DNA of 64,000 bases from Himantopus leucocephalus (lineage: Eukaryota; Chordata; Aves; Charadriiformes; Recurvirostridae): assembly GCA_003993805.1 (NCBI GenBank), contig RSEF01000003.1, positions 111,462,528-111,526,527 of the forward strand, read 5' to 3'. Shown piece by piece: positions 1-14,474 of the stretch (position 1 is its first letter; each line of letters starts with the position of its first letter). Below the pieces are notes generated by a model. It was given only the letters and a program-made list of their open reading frames with translations, ran no database searches and was not told the origin of the DNA. A program made the translations under genes and the position numbers.

Positions 1-58
1 GGCCACACTCTTCCCTATGCAGCCCAGGATTCCATTGGCCTCCATCTCAACCCACAAG
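1..58 (-). mobile_element. CR1 LINE fragment, old, cut by window edge
   Basis: The opening bases read, on the plus strand, as the reverse complement of the part of CR1 that lies several hundred bases before its 3' end: CACACT..TT..TATGCAGCCCAGGAT.CCATTGGCC, followed by a degraded match up to the ACAAGG at about 58. CR1 is the main avian LINE. Only this short piece is visible, and the rest of the copy would lie to the left of the window or has been lost. The match is imperfect, which suggests an old copy. Family assignment is from memory of the consensus. Confidence 0.7.
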
Positions 59-78
59 GTTTCCTTTTTTCCCACTGC

Positions 79-97
79 GGGGGTGGGGGGGGTGGGG
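79..97 (+). repeat. G-run cluster (G-quadruplex-prone)
   Basis: Runs of five, eight and four G separated by single T residues. The eight-G run can serve as two G-tracts, so four tracts are available with very short loops. This is a sequence-level prediction of quadruplex potential only, and nothing links it to a promoter here. Confidence 0.55.
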
Positions 98-2922
98 AGT
101 GAGTGAACAGCTGCGTGGTCCTGGTTGCTGCCTGTGGTCAAACCATGACACATATGAAAACAAGCGGTATGTATTAATAGGTAGCTGCTAGTATTTTCAA
201 CACGGTAAACCAGTGTTTGATCAAAGTGGAAAGCTAAAGGAAATCTACTGAACATGGGTAGGCTGAGGGTGAACATATCTTGGATGCTAACTGCTACCAA
301 TAGAAAGGGAAAGATGAGACTGCAAAATGTAGCTTCTTTTCAAAAAAATAAGAAAAAGGTTTCAAAGCAAGACAGCAGCAAAGAGAAGAGTCTGTAGGAC
401 TCTGCAATTAGTATCTGAGTCAATCTGTTTATGAAGGGCTTCCCATTCAGCTTCTACCAGTAGTCCTACATCTCACAATGAACCAAGTGTGCAAATCCAA
501 GAGACCTCCTCACCGGGCCACTGCTACCCACAGCAGCTTAAAACTTACAGTAGTTCTGTGATCTCTAAACACACCAAGCCAAATTACTCCTGGGTGATAT
601 CCTAGCAATCTTCAAGGCTGATGACATGGAAACTGAACTCTTCCAAAAAACAGTTAAGACTGAGACCAATAGCTGAAAGAAATGAAAAACAAGTTACAAG
701 GATCTCCTCATGGGCCTTGGAAAATTTGTACTTCTTGTAGAATTTGCCAGCTGGCATGCTGTGGCTAGCTCGTGAGTCTGCTAACACAGGTGCCAATCAA
801 AGCTGGCAGAGAAGGTAGGCTTTTGTCAAGCAGGAGCTAGTTCAGTAGGAAATGGACTGAGAGCCTCTCATTTCTTGACATTTGACAGCCACTGCCATAA
901 TATTTTGAGATACAGTTTAAAAGTGCAGTTCTTAAGAAGGTATCAACAAAACACAGAAATCATGGTCTTATTTGCTTTTATAAATGTATTAAAACTCCTT
1001 CTACCCCAACAGCTCTTCCCTTACTTGAAACCCAGCTATGAGCAAGCAGAACTCATTCTAACAGCGAGAACGTTTTCATAAAACCTTTCATAATCCAACT
1101 GATTGCACTCCTGATGCTAAATATTATCTTTACTTAATTTCTAAAAGAGTTTACTCACTCTCAGGAGGTAGTTTTGCTACCCCCTGATCCTCATCAGATG
1201 GCTTTAAGGATTTCTGACTCTTCTAATTAGTGCATCTCTCCGTCTTCTACCAGGATAAACATATTGTGAAAATAGAAATAAAACTAAAAAGCAAATGTGA
1301 AGCAGGTCTGAGTATGCTGTTCTACAATAGAGATCGATGCTATGTTCTGAAACATATACGCCTCCAGCAGAGACTACAGACTTGCTGCATCCCAAGCTCT
1401 TTGGGATTGGAACTATGCAGGTGCAATAGTAACAGTCGGAACAGGTGTCTGATCACAGCTGAGTCACCTCAAAGTTACCAGAGTGGAAATATTTTTTCTG
1501 GATTTGCATATGTAAATCAGGCAAATAGCAAACACAGTCAAAGCAAACACAGCATAGCAATGTTTATCCCTCCCTTATGCTGTTAAAAATTATTTCTTTT
1601 ATTGTATTAGTGTATTTGCTCATACCCTGTTTTATACACATTAACTAATGATCTCTGAAACACCCCAGAGAAACAAAGCAAATGTGTGTCTTATTATTCC
1701 CATGATCAGAAGCAAGGCATTTCACAGGGGCTGTTAACGAATTAGAGTTAATGATGCAGTGCCAAGCAGCCACTTTTTTGCTTTTTTTTGCGAGTTGTGT
1801 TTCGTTCTTTGAAATTGTTTAGGTCATACTATGACAGGGATCAGAAGTAACTTCCATTTCACAAGCCAAAGAGCACAATAGCAAGACTGACCATAAATGC
1901 TGTAAGATCCATTGACTGTATCAAAATAGTGTTGCAGTATTACAATTTCATCGGTATCATCTGCATATGTAAATAAAAAGGTCTTTAAAAACATTTTGAT
2001 GGTGGTGGGTGGGGTTTTTTTGGTGGACTTCGGTTTGTTGTTTGGGTTTTTTTTCTCATGCAGTTATTACTCTCACTCAAGAGCACACAGAGCAAACTGT
2101 GGATTCAGGAGGGAATTGATAATTATATGTGGAAGAAGCTAAACTAAAAGATCAAAATAATACCCTTCCAAATTAGATTTTCTCACAAACTGCAAGGAAA
2201 ATACACTTCTTAAATCTCCTCACTTGGTTTCTGTGGAAGATAGGCAGCGCAGTCTGCAGTTTTCTCTCCCCAAAGTTCTCCAAGAAACACAAACATTTAC
2301 TCTTCAGATAAAGGGAAAAGAACAGGAAGAGGAAACTAAAGAGAATTCCCTGGAGTTACTGAAAGCTGCATTAAGGAACTTTGCTCAGCACACCAGCGGC
2401 TGTGAATAATGAGGCAGCAGAGAGCTTTGCAGCACTGGGAGCCTTTGAAACACACCCCTCCAGAAAGAAGAGACAATAAAATGTAAATAGAAAATGCCTC
2501 TTGGCTGGCACATACTGGTGCAGAGAAAATTCTTCCTCCTTTTCCACATACAGGAACCAATTTTTTTCTTCCCCCCTTCTCCAATATTTAGAAGACAAGC
2601 TGATGAAAGATGACAAAGCACATTTATAGAAGTTCAAAAAAATCCAGCACTGCAGCATCTGAAAAGGATGGTCAGGCTGTACTAATGTCATCTAATACAT
2701 CCTCTCTGCACTGAAACACAAGGAGGGAATGGAAAGAAGTAATTCAATGATGATTTGGTTCTAAACATTAAAGAAAAGTTTAAGTTCAAAGTATTTGAAT
2801 AATCCTGTTTTACGCAGTGCCAGGTTCAAATTAGTGCACGTGTTTTCCTGAATCACAAATTACCTCCTCATCCTTAAGAAGCTCTGCATTCAAAATTTAC
2901 ATGCTTCTATACTGAATAAAGT

Positions 2923-2966
2923 TTTTTCATTACTTTTTTCTTTTCTTTTTTCTTTTTTTTTTTTTT
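2923..2966 (+). repeat. Pyrimidine/poly-T tract
   Basis: A T-rich, C-interrupted run (TTTTTTC-type units ending in about fourteen T) immediately followed by AG. It resembles a polypyrimidine tract before a splice acceptor, but the bases after it do not give a convincing exon. Treated as low-complexity DNA. Confidence 0.7.
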
Positions 2967-3994
2967 AGTGACTAACAGTTAAAAGCTCAATTATCCGGTT
3001 AAGAAAGATGTCCACAAATTCTGAAATGCTGGCTTCCCCCCACCCCCCAAATCTCATCCTAACGTCATTTATAAAATAAAGAAATTTTTCATATTTCCAG
3101 GGAATCCCACACAGTCCTCTTAAAGTCAACCCACAGGTTAAATTTTGGAATAATTTTAAATTAGGTTAGTTACAGACTCAGGAATACATCCTGAAAACAA
3201 GATACGTGTGCTGACTTCACATGGGTCATGAAGTACAACCCTGTGGAGCAGCACCCAGCAAGCCTCCTAACACTACCATGATCTTCACGCCTCAAGCAGG
3301 AAGATGTGAAGCCGTACAGCCTACCTAGTGGTACTGCCTCTGGACTGACTGATACGTACGTGCCCTCAAAATGCACAAGACCACCCAAAGTTGGTATATT
3401 AGCATAGCTTTGTGTAGCACAGAGAAGTACAGAAATAAATATGCAAAGGCATATGACATGTTTCAGATTAAGTCAGGTATGCTCCCAGATTTTTCCTTGC
3501 AGCATCCAATCTATAGATTTGCCAAGCCTTACAGCTAGCTGTCTGTCAAAATGCAGCAGTTTCCTCTCTGACAGCAGTCTTCTGTTAACATATATGGGAT
3601 TACTGATGTTTCAGAAAGTTAGTAACAAAATACACATGAGATGCAATATCTCAAAATAGATGCAAGTCACTTAAATTAGTCACATTATGCTAGTATAAAA
3701 CACTGCAGTAAATACTGTGCTACTGAGCACCAGTGATTTCAAGCTTAGGTACAAGTACAGAGTGTTGGTGACTCCGGCTTTTTTTTTTTTTTAAAGCCTT
3801 TTCCTCCCCTGTATAGACAGGAAATTGTTATGTTCCAAGGTAAAGGTATTTAGTTGTGTTGTGACGACATAAGCATTAATGTTGGATCAAACATAGCAAT
3901 AGAAATAGAGAAATAAAGGGCCATTGAGGACCCTTCTAAAGGGAAGGATTTATCCATCTCATTCAAGAAAAAAAAACTTATGACTCAATTCCTG

Positions 3995-4042
3995 TTTATA
4001 ATTTTTATATTTATATATATTTTATATTTTTTTTTATTTATT
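3995..4042. repeat. AT-rich low-complexity tract
   Basis: Almost pure A/T sequence with TATATT/TTTTAT units (TTTTTATATTTATATATATTTTAT region). It is low-complexity DNA with no sign of coding. Confidence 0.75.
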
Positions 4043-7000
4043 TTCCAAGAAATTATGTTCCTTTTGACTTTTGTATGATCTTGGAACCAAAGCTCACAGT
4101 CTGAGGTTATAAATATCAAGCAAACAGTACTAGTTCTGAAACTGAAACACTACCAAGGTGCTTCAGTGCTTTTAGCTCCATTGCACTAAGGTACCCAGAG
4201 CAGGCTCGCTCTATCTTACAACTCTCTATTTTGTATACTTCAAATTTTGAGATTCACAATAAGCTCAATCATGCCAAGCAGAACACAAAAGATGTGCATC
4301 TTAAGCCAGGTCTCTCTGGCCCCAGATTTTCACAATGTGTTGAAAGTTCCAGGTGGGTTCAGAGCCCAACTGCCTCCAAGGAGTCTGTCCTCAGCCCAAA
4401 CCCCAGAGACACTGTGAAAATAAACATTAAGTGATTTGGTGTAACAACATATGTGCATGGCGGCTACCCCTCAATAAATAAACTGGTACCAGTCCCTGCT
4501 TCTCCAAAGTGTAGCCAAAAGGTGCAATGTCCTCTTCAAGGTACCACCAATTGCATTATTGTCCTGATTCTTCAGACACAAAACATTCACGTCCCAAGTC
4601 TTACAACATTTGCTGGATATCCTCCATCTCAGATTTTTTACCGCTAATCTTTGGTCCAGATAAGAGTCCTATTAAGAAGGGTTGAAGTGAGTTACATGCA
4701 GATTGCCAGGCTGGAAACTGGTTGCCAAAATACACAGCTTAATTGGGCAGGGACATAACATGTAGCGTGTATCTGCACTAGGTTTGCCACAAGAAAGAAA
4801 AAAGTTGTATTATAAACAGCCAAAACACACATTGACCTTGCCAAAAAGTAGTCTTTGAGGCGGGACACTTCCTGCAATACAGAGATTTTTACCAAAATCA
4901 GCACACAGAGTAAGGCTTCCGCTAATTACACCTTTTAGGGAAAAGAGTAGAAGGGAACAAACATGCCTACAGGTAGCAACCATTTTTTCTCTCCAGTTTA
5001 ATGGCATAAAAGTGGTACCACCCTGTTGCTTGTGAAAGCAAAGCAAAACAAAACAGGAGGGGTGTTTCACTCTGCTCAAGATTTTATTTCTTGAAATATC
5101 TGTAGCATAAAATCCTATTTTAGGGGAAACTTTTTTTTCCCTTGGCAGTGCAAAACAGCCCAAAAGTCAGCATACTTGGCTTCCTGAGAATTTTTCCTGG
5201 CCGAGTACTCAGTCTACAGAGGCTCTGTATTATAATTTTTGCCAATTCCCTTTCCTGACACCTTCCAATGGATGACTAGAGAAAAAAGGTGGCAGACAGA
5301 GAAACGGTATGACCCAAGGATCCTCAGTTTATCAGAAGGGTGCTTGAAGCCGCTGAAATCAATGCACTGAGGTGGCCTTAATTTGCACTGGAAGCCAACG
5401 TAGGTTTGGGGAGATTTAATGGTTTCAACACTACATCCATCCTCTTTGACCTTATATTGAACACATGCCAAGAAATCTGGACCTTAACAACCAAATGGCA
5501 GAGATGTCCTGCAAGAGATGCAATCCTAAATAACCAGAGGGGGGAAAAAATCATGCCTGTGAATGAGTCTTTTGACAGGAGGAAGCTTAACCATAGATAT
5601 AGTAGGGACATGGTAGGTGATTTGTGCTTAGAAAAAATAATTAATTTAGATGATACGTACTTGCAAATTATTTGATCTAGTTGAAATCTTCTTGAAATCT
5701 TCTAATAACACAGAGGATAAAAAGGCTGCTCTCAAGGCAGACATTTCACATACAAGTTAACGAGCTGAAGAATGAATGCAGTATAGTGATCTTGTGTACC
5801 CAAAACTCAAACAGCACAAAGAGAACAATTCTAAGGAGACCGGATGATCTGTTTCTTACAAATTAAAGTCAGGCATTTTTTTAGATTTTCAAGAACTTTA
5901 GAAAGCTTCAGCATTCAAATTCAGGTTAGAAAGTCACAACGTTTAGCAGGAGACAGAGAACTTGTATTTCACAGATCATGCTTAGAAACAGTGACAGAAA
6001 ATGAAAGCTTCTATTTATAATCTAAAAGACAAATGATGAACTGCAAGGGAAAGTAGAAGAAAGGCACCTCTGCACTGCCAGGCTTCCCAGTTGGCTGTGA
6101 GATGTCAGGTTAGCCAGGTGTCAAATGCTCCATAGAAGCTATTAGTGCCACTAATCACTCTATAGCACAGAGATGCCCGTAGGTGATACCGAAGCTCTTA
6201 GATCATCTTTACACTACAGGAACAATTTTTTTTATAGCAGGTTGATTCTTCCAAATTAACAACACCAGATTTTTAACTCCGAGGCAGAGCCAATTAATTT
6301 GCTAAATCTGAACAATCATAAGCCTTAATTGCAACATTCTTCAGTTCTGACGGTAAGACTGAAGCAATCAACGCCCTGCATTTCACAGGGGAAAACCATC
6401 GCTAATCCTCAATTGCTCTCTTTCATGAATCTCTGGAGTCGCATTGTGGCCAAGCTAAATGCAGAGGTTTTGGCAGCAGCTTTAGGTTTTTTTAGAAATT
6501 CTTACCTTTAGCAACTCAGGCCATGTTTTTCTTGCCCTTTCACTTGTGCAGGAATTCTTGTAGGATCAAGCTATGAGTTAAACAAATTCACTGGACTGGT
6601 TTATGACACAGCTTGAGAAAGAGCTGTGTCAGCACTGCTGAAGGCATTGTGGGACAGTGGTGCGATAAGAGGCAGGGGCAGGAAAAAGCAAGAATTCATT
6701 TGTCCTGTATTGCTGCCAAGGCCTTCACACTGCGAAACTCTGGCCTCTCCACAGGAACATTTAATCTACCTTTTTTAGGAAGTACTCCAATGTTAAAATT
6801 TAGCAATCGTAACAGTTAGAAGCAACTTTCCCCAGGATTTGCATGAAGTCTCACCTGAATAATTTCAGGCAATCTCTCCAACTCCTTGTGGGTGCTCTGC
6901 CAATATTCTGCTATTCCCTTTCAAACCCCTTCTTTTCTTTCCCCTTATTTATGCTTCAGTCCAACCTGCAGTGTTGTCTTCTGAACTGGGAAGCTTACAA

Positions 7001-10000
7001 TAGGAACAGATCTTCCAAGGTCACCAAGCAAGGGGGAGTAAAACAAAACCCTGGAAGCCACCATCAGCCTTAATCCACCACTTTGATGAGACAGTCCTGG
7101 CTGAGAAGATGGCAATGGAGAAGTGAAGACTGGGGGGATCACTTAAGAGGGAGAATCCCAGCCTAGCATGAAAGAGAAGGTCTAGCATCACTTACATAGC
7201 AAGGATTTAGGAAGATGGCTTACCTGAAAAAAATCAGCTGTTACAGAAGTTTATCTGCATGCAGTTAGTTTAGTCAGGGAAGTCAGCCAAACTCTCTAGC
7301 AACATGGGAAATGTTATAGTATAGGATGGGGACCAGCTAGTCCCTCCTGTCTATTTGCTATAAGGAAGGTACTGAAAGGTTTGCAGGAAGTAGAGAAGCC
7401 ATTAGTTGTTAGGAAATAAAATGGCTCGAAGATACACAGGACACACACAGTCATGGCACACTATAAAACACAGTAGAAGAATTGCAACAACTACAGAGAA
7501 GTTGACGCAATAGCTGTGATGAGGCAATGTGACCAGTTTTTTGACAGCTATTTCTAGAAAATATAGTGTGTTCTTTGCACAACAGGTTTAGCGTTTTTGT
7601 TAATTTGCAGTTGAATGGAAAGATGAGTCACTTCATCACAAAACAACTTCATCATAACTCAGGTTTCAGCCTGTGTGAGCAGAACTACTCTATTAAGACA
7701 ATTTAGCACTCCTTTCCTAATGCCTAGGAAAAAGAGCCGCTTCATTCTAGAGTTTATTATATCTTCATTTTCACTGAAATAGCCTAATATGATGCTTTCG
7801 TGGTCTTCTCCACATATCACAGCAAACAGATTTTAGGCTGTAGTTCTTCCTCATGCCCTATCCTAAAGCAAAACCAATCAGTCCAGCACGAAAACCAAGA
7901 GCAGAAGAAACTCAGAATAAAAATTACTGTCACTTCCCACAGAATATATCCAACATATTTTCTTGAAAAGCTTGGTAAAATACAAGTGAAAATACATATG
8001 TTTTATCCATATAACTTGTCCTTCTGCTTACAAAAGACAGTATCAACACAGTCAAGACACAGTAAAAGTGACAAGCTCGTTTTATGTAAGGACATTAATC
8101 CACAATCCTAAGCAAAGAGACTGAGTAGTTACTAATCTCCTACTGAAACAAGCCTCCCTTGACTCATAGGGGGTTGCAGGGAGGAAGATGGGAAAAGAAG
8201 GGCATGAACCCCCTCGAAAAGAAAGGAGCTTAACGATCTCCACCCTGGGTCTCCTGTTTGTGCTACCCACTGGCACGGGAAAACTCCCTGCTCAGAGACC
8301 CAGGAAGGGCCCTTGTTTCCTCTGGGGCTCCTGACAGCTGGTTGAACGCTGGTCCACTCAAGCAAAGCTGTGTATTGAGGTACCAGCTCTGACCTGCCTG
8401 TACTTCATTATTCCATATCCACCGTAGCTTCCATTTCTCATGCAGGAGTCACTTTAGACCACAGGCTAAAAAAATAATCAAATACCGGTTTGATATCTTT
8501 GCAGCATGACAGCTGAAATGAGCTAATAGTTTTCTTTCCTGTTATTGTAACTCCTAGAGCAGGTGTTTCATAGACTGCCAACAAAGAGAGAAATTTGTGC
8601 AAGCTACTATGGAGGCCTTTTCTCCCTCAAAATTACATAAAGACCATGTTGATTAAATACTATCCCACTTGAATAAATATCCCTTTCACAGAAGTATTCC
8701 TTGCAGGGTAACAGCTGATGGCTGTTGTACAGCCAATGGATGAAATACACATGCTGATCTGGAGATCTTCATGACACAGCTGAATTAAACCTGTTATAAA
8801 GTGTTGCATAAATGTGCTGCTTCTCCCTCTACAAAACCTACTTTTCATTTCAATAAGCTTCAATAAACTATCTATTTTACTTTCCTTTTTCTACCTAGAC
8901 CACAACATGTGCCACGGTTTTCCTTTGAGAGCACAAACAGCTTCCTCAACTTGTTACACACAACATGAAAATATTCCAACATATCACAACATATAATAAC
9001 TTTGCTGATACTACGTTTACATGGGAAAGCCAGTTTGGCAACTGACTGTTAATCTTATCTCTCTTTTTTTTTCTCTTTAATTTACAAACATATTTTCACT
9101 TGTTTTACTGAAATATTTAGATTTCTTTGCATCAAAAATCCTGAAGCAAAATGTTTCTCCTGGAACCAACGTCACTCTGAATCAACTGGGATCTGCAATT
9201 TTGTCAAATCTTGTCTCATTTTGCCATTGATCTGCATCCACTTGTATTGCCACTATGCCAAAGGACAGTTTTAGCTTATGTAGGTTTTGCTCTCATTATC
9301 ACTATCAGTTGGGCCTCTTGGTGGACTGTATCTCCCAAGAGACACACACTCGTGCAAATCCTGCCATATGCTGTGACCTCCACTCTGCTACAGCTCTTTG
9401 GATGCAGAGCAGGAGGCACACAAATATGATTCACCAGGACAAAAGTGTTTGGCCAGTGACCCCAGCTCGTAGTGATCAGTCTCTGAATTGCCGTTCCCAG
9501 GACTCATCAAAAGCAGTGGAGGAAGACACGATGTCAAATTGGTCTTTTTAAAAGAACCCACACCATCCTTTGAAAAACCAAAATTTTTCATAACCCTCCA
9601 TTTTAGCACAAAAATGAGATTTTTTCTATTCCTATCCAGCACAAAGATAAATGCTGAAGTTAGCAGAATTCCCTGAGGGAAGGAAATACCGAGTTTTAAA
9701 TCAGGTCTAGTTATTCATCCTCCTCATTTCATCTCAATCAGTGCTTGCTATGTATTCTACTATTAAATTTTTCCACATATATCTTTCCCAGCCCAATCTT
9801 TTACTCAAGTTCTTTAAAAACTCCCTCTGGCTTCCTGACTGTTATTGGAGATAGATGGACCAGAGCATCACAGCTCTCCCTCATGGGAAAGCATCACAAC
9901 GTCTTTGCCTAAACAGATGACACTACGTTGAGTTCATTTCCATTTCGCATTTTGCTATCAGTAGCCTAGGCAATTCTCCTGCCCAGTTATCACTGAGCTG

Positions 10001-10311
10001 CTTTTGCCTTTTTCTCATCCCTCCTCCCTCTCTCTCACCACCATGCCACAAAGCCGAACTTCATTTTACTACCAACTGTCAACACTTAACTTCTTTGAAG
10101 TGCCTGCATAGGAAGTAAAATTATTTTAGGTTGCTCATCCTCTCTGAGTGGCATTTCCTCTCTCATGGCAGATAGTAAGTTCCAGGGACTGGAGAATCCT
10201 AGGGCAGGAGATGCTTTGAGCACTGCATTCTCCTGGCATAGCACAATCACAGAAGTAAAATTAGCCAGAACTGCAAAGGCAGATTAAGCTAAAAGTCTTC
10301 ACCTTGGAAGT

Positions 10312-10331
10312 AAAAAAAAAAAAAAAAAAAA
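10312..10331 (+). repeat. Poly-A tract
   Basis: Twenty uninterrupted A residues. I looked upstream for a retrocopy or SINE body that would explain it and did not recognise one, so I call it a simple homopolymer. CR1 elements do not end in poly-A, so it is not a CR1 tail. Confidence 0.8.
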
Positions 10332-10436
10332 GCTTCACAAGCCTTTTAAAAGGTCTCCTATAACCTAAAGTTCAAATAAAATTCTCAATTTTGCAAGCTT
10401 CTTTAGACCAACTACACACAGAAGTGTCTACATTCC

Positions 10437-10461
10437 ATATACAATATTTTACATTGTATAT
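10437..10461. repeat. AT-rich inverted repeat (hairpin)
   Basis: The nine-base arm ATATACAAT at 10437-10445 is the exact reverse complement of ATTGTATAT at 10453-10461, with a seven-base loop. A further ATACAATATAT follows just downstream. The arms are AT-only apart from one C/G pair, so the hairpin is weak. Function unknown. Confidence 0.6.
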
Positions 10462-10864
10462 TTTTATACAATATATGAAAGTACACTAATATAAGAGGTT
10501 TTTCTAATTACCTTTCTTTCTTGTTTCCCCATTTCCCCTTCTGTCTTCTCATTCCCTTTTGCTTATGCACTGTGGCAACTCACACATTACATTCCAGTAT
10601 AATGGCAACCTTTCAAAAAAATCTGATGAAGTAACAGCTAATCTTGTCCAGTTTGAGTAGAATAACTTGGGTTATTTGTAAAAAATGCCAAACCCTAATG
10701 CATGGGGTCTGACAAACTGAGGTATTCTTTTGTTTCTTACTTAATTACTGAAGTCCTGATGACCATACACAGATATGTGGATAGCAAACCGTAACTTCAG
10801 TAGAGGAAATATTCTAAACTTCTGCTAAGTCTGTGTAGAGAATATAAATTTAGTCTCTATTTGC

Positions 10865-11185
10865 AAGTTCTGCCATCAGACCTCCCAGGTGCCTGTGTCT
10901 CATGGCAGAGTCTGGGGGAGCAAAGTGTTATCCCTGGTAGAGGAAGATGGAGTGAGGGACCCAGGCATAGCAGATCTACACAACTCTGTGGGATTGGATG
11001 GGATGCATCCAAGGGGGCTGAAAGAGCTTGCCAATGTCATCGGGAGAAGATAGTCTAGTATTTTGGGAAGGTCATGGAGATTGAGAACAGATCCATGGAC
11101 AATTAAAGGAAATGTCGAGACCACCTTCAGCATGGGCAAGAAGAAAGAAACTTCCAGAGGTGCTTTCTAGATCAACCATTCTAGG
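10865..11185 (+). mobile_element. CR1 LINE fragment, old, RT-region part
   Basis: This plus-strand segment follows the CR1 consensus through the region just before and into the reverse-transcriptase domain. It contains GAGTCTGGGGGAG, then GGATGGGATGCATCCAAGGG and GAGCTTGCCAATGTCAT, then TTTGGGAAGGTCATGGAGATTG, and finally CTTCAGCATGGGCAAGAAG. Frameshifts and stops break it, so it encodes nothing now. Both ends are ragged, typical of an old, internally eroded copy. It is on the opposite strand to the larger old CR1 at 37.4-39.0 kb. Confidence 0.75.
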
Positions 11186-14100
11186 TTTCTATAATTATTG
11201 ACTATTATGATTATAACCACATTTCGTATCATTTTTGCTTAGAAAACGACAAGGAAGAAGAAAAACACATAAAAGGGGGAAGGGCAGCTGAAGATTACTG
11301 TTTCTTTGCTGTGCTGACATTCCGTTTTGCCTGCTGTAAACTGTATGCTGGCCTCTGGCAAATATCCCTAAGTGCAGGCCTTAGAAACAGTCTTCATTAA
11401 CACTTGTGAAGACAATGAAAAAAAAGGATAATCAAAACTCAATATAAATTATCCTGTAGTTTAGGTAAAAACAACTTAGGCATTATAGATGGACATAAAT
11501 GCAGCTAATTTTTCCAAGCTATATAAAGAACTTTTTAAAGAAAGAAATAGAAATACCTTCAAAAGCACTGCATTTCATGGAGTTATGCAACACCTCTATA
11601 CATTTTTTCTTAGTGCACCACTCAAACAACTAGTTTCTTAGTACAGCAAATGCTGGGTTTGGACAATAGATTACCATGGAGCTTAATAATTATTTTGGTC
11701 AGAGAGGCTTTCCTGAGATGTCTCAGTCTCCTGCCTCAACCTGCTCCCCAGAAAACAATTCCTTTTCATCAAGGGAACACTGCCTGCTTACTAACAGGCT
11801 TATGAAAACCCAAACGAAATATTTTTTTATCTTTCCAGCATCAGGAAAGCCTCCAAATAGCTATCAAATGACTAAAATTAGGGAGCGTCTGAGCAGGCAG
11901 ATTGATTCAGAAAGAAAAAGGCTTTGCCTTCACCCTCTGGAAGCCACAGCCTGTGAGCTGGCTTGTTCTATTCCTTTCACCCTGGCAGCAGATTTTTACA
12001 TCCCTCTGAAGTGCCATTTTATCAGAATGATAACTAAAAATGTACTCTTACTATTCCAGTCACACTTCCATGCAGGTTTCTGTGGGAAGCTGGGATGAGT
12101 GGTGGCTCCTTTGCACATACCACTTCTGGCCTCTTCCTTCTCCCGGCCACCTGTGTCAATAGCTCTGCTTGCTCCCTCAAGGTCAGTAATGGGGACAGCC
12201 CCCACGATACAAAAAAAGACAGCAAAAACTGATGGAAAGAGACTCTGACTCTCCCTGTTGGATATTCCTATCTCTCCCCACTGAATGTATGGGGAGCAAG
12301 TACTATTTCATCCTCAACTCTGAGGTACCTCAGATGTATGGGCAGAGTGACTACATTACACTATTTTACTGTTACTGACACTGGCCCCAAAAGGCCCAAA
12401 AAGTGAGAAGGAAAGAGTACACAAAATAATAAACTAGGACCTCCGGGCAGCAAACCATCCCACAATCCACCTGTGAAAGGACATTCGGGGGAGTTTGTCT
12501 CCTCAGTTCTGCCTAAGCTTCTCACCAAGGGCTGGGAATGAAGGACCATTGCTCCTTACTCAACACGTATGTTAAAAAGGAAAGATCTTTTATTGAGACA
12601 AAAAAAGAACAAATGGGATTTGGCAGAAAAGAAATCTTTTCTACAAAGATAATGCTATCAACAAAACTGCCAGGGAATACTGACCTTTAACTGCTAACAG
12701 AAGAAATAAATTATTTTTTGTCTCACCTAGAGCAGAGATGATTAGAGATGAATTTTCAGATAGATACTACATAAATAAAAGAAGTGGTTTAATTGAAGAT
12801 ATTCTGATGTGTCAAAAAACAAAAGCTAGAAACTATTGGTCAGCAATGTTTTTTTCTGAGTAATCCTGAGAAGTTTTTTAAGGGAAAATATTTTCCTGAC
12901 TAGTAAAAGATAAATAAAAAGATATTTTGTCTTTGCTTTGTGAAATACTTATTAGTTGTCTTGGTCATTCTCTGCCTTTCTACTGGCCATCACACTTCTG
13001 CTGCTCTGGCCTTCTCTCCCCTTTTCTGCAGATGTCCTTCCTTCTCCCCCGAGTGCCTTCTCCCTTGGCTCTGTAATATTCCACTTTAAAAATAAATAAA
13101 GAGAAACTGTGGCTTCCCTAGAGCATTCCCAGGGACATCTATATAGGAGTTTCAATGAAATGCTGCTTCCTGGGTCATCAGCCTGACCTGACTTTTTTTT
13201 TCCCCTTTCATTTTTTCTTTTCTTCATCAAGTAAAACCAGAAGAGATGCAACATTTTAAAAGCCCCAAAGTGGGAAACCTGCATGGCTGAAATGCAGAAC
13301 TCCCGTATTCTTAGCAAAAGGCAACTGCAGAGAAATTGTACCATAATAAATTATGAAAGCTGACTTTCCAGGTAGCCTGAATAGCTTTGGTAGACTTTAA
13401 TTAAATTACTTTAAAATGCACAAAACACATCTTTGTTGTTAAGAAGTGTGACAGTATGCACTGGAATGCGACTTACATAAAAATAATTTCATATCACTCC
13501 ACAGGTTCAAATTTTCACCCTCTGACTTTCCCACATATTCTGAGGAATTTCACATTTAAGGAATAAGGGAATGTCCACCTACTTTCAGAACTGTGAAAGG
13601 TGCAAGATAGCTGGCTTTATTTATTACAATATACACTGAAACAATGAATTTAACCTCATGACATGGGCTTTTACTTCAAGTACAAAAATGCCTCTGCTAG
13701 ACCAGACCCTACAACAACTAGGCTCCAATTCTATCCATTGCACACTTTCTGGACAATCTTACATAAAGCCAAATCCACAAAAGTTTATGATTTTTACTAA
13801 CTTTTCTCATATTTCGTTCTTTTCTAATCCAAGCAATACAAAGCAATTTCCAGCTCATTGCATCATTGTAAGGTAGAGGAGTAGTGTTGTATTTAATTTA
13901 GGTTTAGGCACTGGGAAATTAAGGGATCTGATCAGAGATGCACAGAAATTGTCCAGGAGACAGTTGGAAACCAAATAGGAGAAAATGGAGCAGAAAAGGT
14001 CTGATACAGTGAATTTCATTCTTCTACAGGATTGATTCAGTGCCTAGTAATTCAGGCTAGAATAAGGATGTACCTGGTTTTGGGTGCATTCCCTTTGATA

Positions 14101-14474
14101 TATTAGGAACACCGTAAAGCAAGAAATTTCTGCAAAACAATTTCTTAGTTGCTGCCCAACTACGAGTAAATCCTCCTTTTTAGCTGCTCAGAGAAAACAG
14201 AGAAAATGAAAACAGCTGCTGGAGTTGCTGAAGATGCTGAGGAATTTGCTATTATTTGTGATATTAATAAAGAAAAGAGCTTATTATTTCTTCCCATACA
14301 TATCCCAAATTCCCACTGTATCCTTTTCTTTTCCCCCCGCTACATATGATTGAAGGAGGCCACCTTTGGTCAGAAGGCCAAATGGGCTTTGATTCCCTTA
14401 CAGCTTCTACCTACCTATTAAGAAAATCTTAAACATGCATTTCCCAGTTACTGTAAATCCAGGCTTGTTCTTAC

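Larger units (their letters stand above)
98..10860. other. AT-rich stretch without a supported gene
   Basis: Open frames here are short and show no recognisable protein family. I see no CR1 tails, tRNA-like folds or CpG island. The stretch contains simple tracts (listed separately) and scattered GT/AG splice-like signals. One example is a minus-strand segment near 1,159-1,222 with a GTGAGT donor but no convincing acceptor. Most likely intronic or intergenic DNA. Confidence 0.6.

Noticed and set aside
1159..1222. Minus-strand open piece of about 21 codons ending at a GTGAGT donor
   Set aside because: The only acceptor in frame lacks a pyrimidine tract, and the better acceptor upstream gives stops in all frames.
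6859..6921. Minus-strand 21-codon open piece ending CAG|GTGAGA
   Set aside because: The donor is good, but the upstream bases are purine-rich and cannot act as a splice acceptor.
11676..12098. Plus-strand open frame of 140 codons
   Set aside because: No domain pattern, and the codons look like random AT-rich sequence. No promoter or splice context.
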